From: Myxococcales bacterium
GTDB taxonomy: Bacteria; Myxococcota_A; Polyangia; Nannocystales; Nannocystaceae
Length of the DNA: 5,345 nt
Direction of reading: 5' to 3'
Assembly (NCBI GenBank): GCA_020431135.1
Contig: JAGQIT010000461.1
Location: 1 to 5,345 of the forward strand
Under the pieces are notes generated by a model. That model ran no database searches, had not been told where the DNA came from, and saw nothing but the letters and a program-made list of their open reading frames with translations. This document shows, in pieces, positions 5,073 through 5,345 of the stretch (position 1 is the stretch's first letter; each line of letters starts with the position of its first letter). Position numbers and translations under genes: made by a program.

Positions 5073-5342
5073 ATGTTCCCCAAGGCAGAGGCCCAGATCC
5101 GGCGCCTGGTCGAAGAGCTGAGCCACCATCGCGGCTACCGGACGCTCTGGCTCGACCGCCGGGGCTACCTCTGCCACTCGGAGCCGGACGACGACTACGA
5201 GTCGGTCGGCTTCACCTACGTCACCACCGTCTTCCGGCCGGGGGCCGACGAGCTCGGCGGGATCCTCGGGTCCTTCTTCGCCGCGCGCGAGCGCGAGCGC
5301 GAGATCGCCCACGGCCTCGTGCCGCTCCTGGCGACCGCCTAG
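5073..5342 (+). CDS. Small protein of unknown function
   Basis: A complete 89-residue frame from ATG 5073 to TAG 5340-5342, with the same G/C third-position bias as its neighbours, which supports real coding. I do not recognise the family. Residues 4-19 form a charged amphipathic helix (KAEAQIRRLVEELSHH). Next comes a probable beta-strand region, YRTLWLDRRGYLCHSE (22-37), an acidic turn PDDDY (38-42) and a strand SVGFTYVTTVF (44-54). The C-terminal part is a helix starting near 58, ending in an Arg/Glu-alternating stretch (REREREIA, 72-79). One cysteine (C34) is present; no signal peptide or membrane segment is seen. It follows the BtuF-like gene by 39 bases in the same direction, but the T-run terminator between them argues against a simple operon. 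No Shine-Dalgarno precedes the ATG. Confidence 0.72.
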   Translation: MFPKAEAQIRRLVEELSHHRGYRTLWLDRRGYLCHSEPDDDYESVGFTYVTTVFRPGADELGGILGSFFAAREREREIAHGLVPLLATA

Positions 5343-5345
5343 ACG

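Noticed and set aside
3804..5312. Long minus-strand open frame of 502 codons opposite the BtuF-like gene
   Set aside because: It has the same mirror effect, with Arg/Ala/Glu/Asp-rich composition and no recognisable motif, while the plus strand carries clear binding-protein motifs.

Overview
This is a very GC-rich window with strongly G/C-biased third codon positions. Both features, together with a metG that ends in a fused tRNA-binding domain, fit a large-genome myxobacterium-like organism (Myxococcota, former Deltaproteobacteria). That placement is inference from composition and gene style; no lineage marker is present. No rRNA, tRNA, CRISPR array, transposase or integrase was seen.

Layout, left to right. 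(a) 1-297, plus strand: the C-terminal 98 codons of an unrecognised protein ending in a charged predicted coiled coil. (b) 500-2551, plus: a complete methionyl-tRNA synthetase gene (metG). (c) 2552-2842: a non-coding gap between convergent genes, packed with GC-rich hairpins. It also holds a near-exact copy of a metG 3'-end segment, which suggests a decayed local tandem duplication. (d) 2843-3682, minus: a 279-residue protein with an excisionase-type helix-turn-helix, a proline-rich linker and an all-helical C-terminal domain that I do not recognise. (e) 3683-3923: a divergent intergenic region with several dyads and a spaced direct repeat, a natural place for an operator. (f) 3924-5033, plus: a BtuF-like cobalamin-binding-fold protein with no signal peptide and an unrecognised ~110-residue N-terminal extension. 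(g) 5073-5342, plus: a small 89-residue protein of unknown function.

How the genes may work together. metG is a stand-alone housekeeping gene. The helix-turn-helix gene and the BtuF-like gene form a divergent pair sharing a 241-bp control region, so the regulator could control itself and its neighbour; this is inferred from layout only. The BtuF-like gene ends in a probable intrinsic terminator whose stem includes its own stop codon, so the last small gene probably has its own promoter. None of the four start codons in the window has a well-placed Shine-Dalgarno sequence. Each has a -10-like hexamer ending only 6-11 bases upstream, which suggests leaderless or near-leaderless mRNAs.

I found no clear new multi-gene system. 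The points most worth a second look are the signal-less BtuF-like protein with its extra domain, the symmetric DNA between the divergent genes, and the duplicated metG tail.
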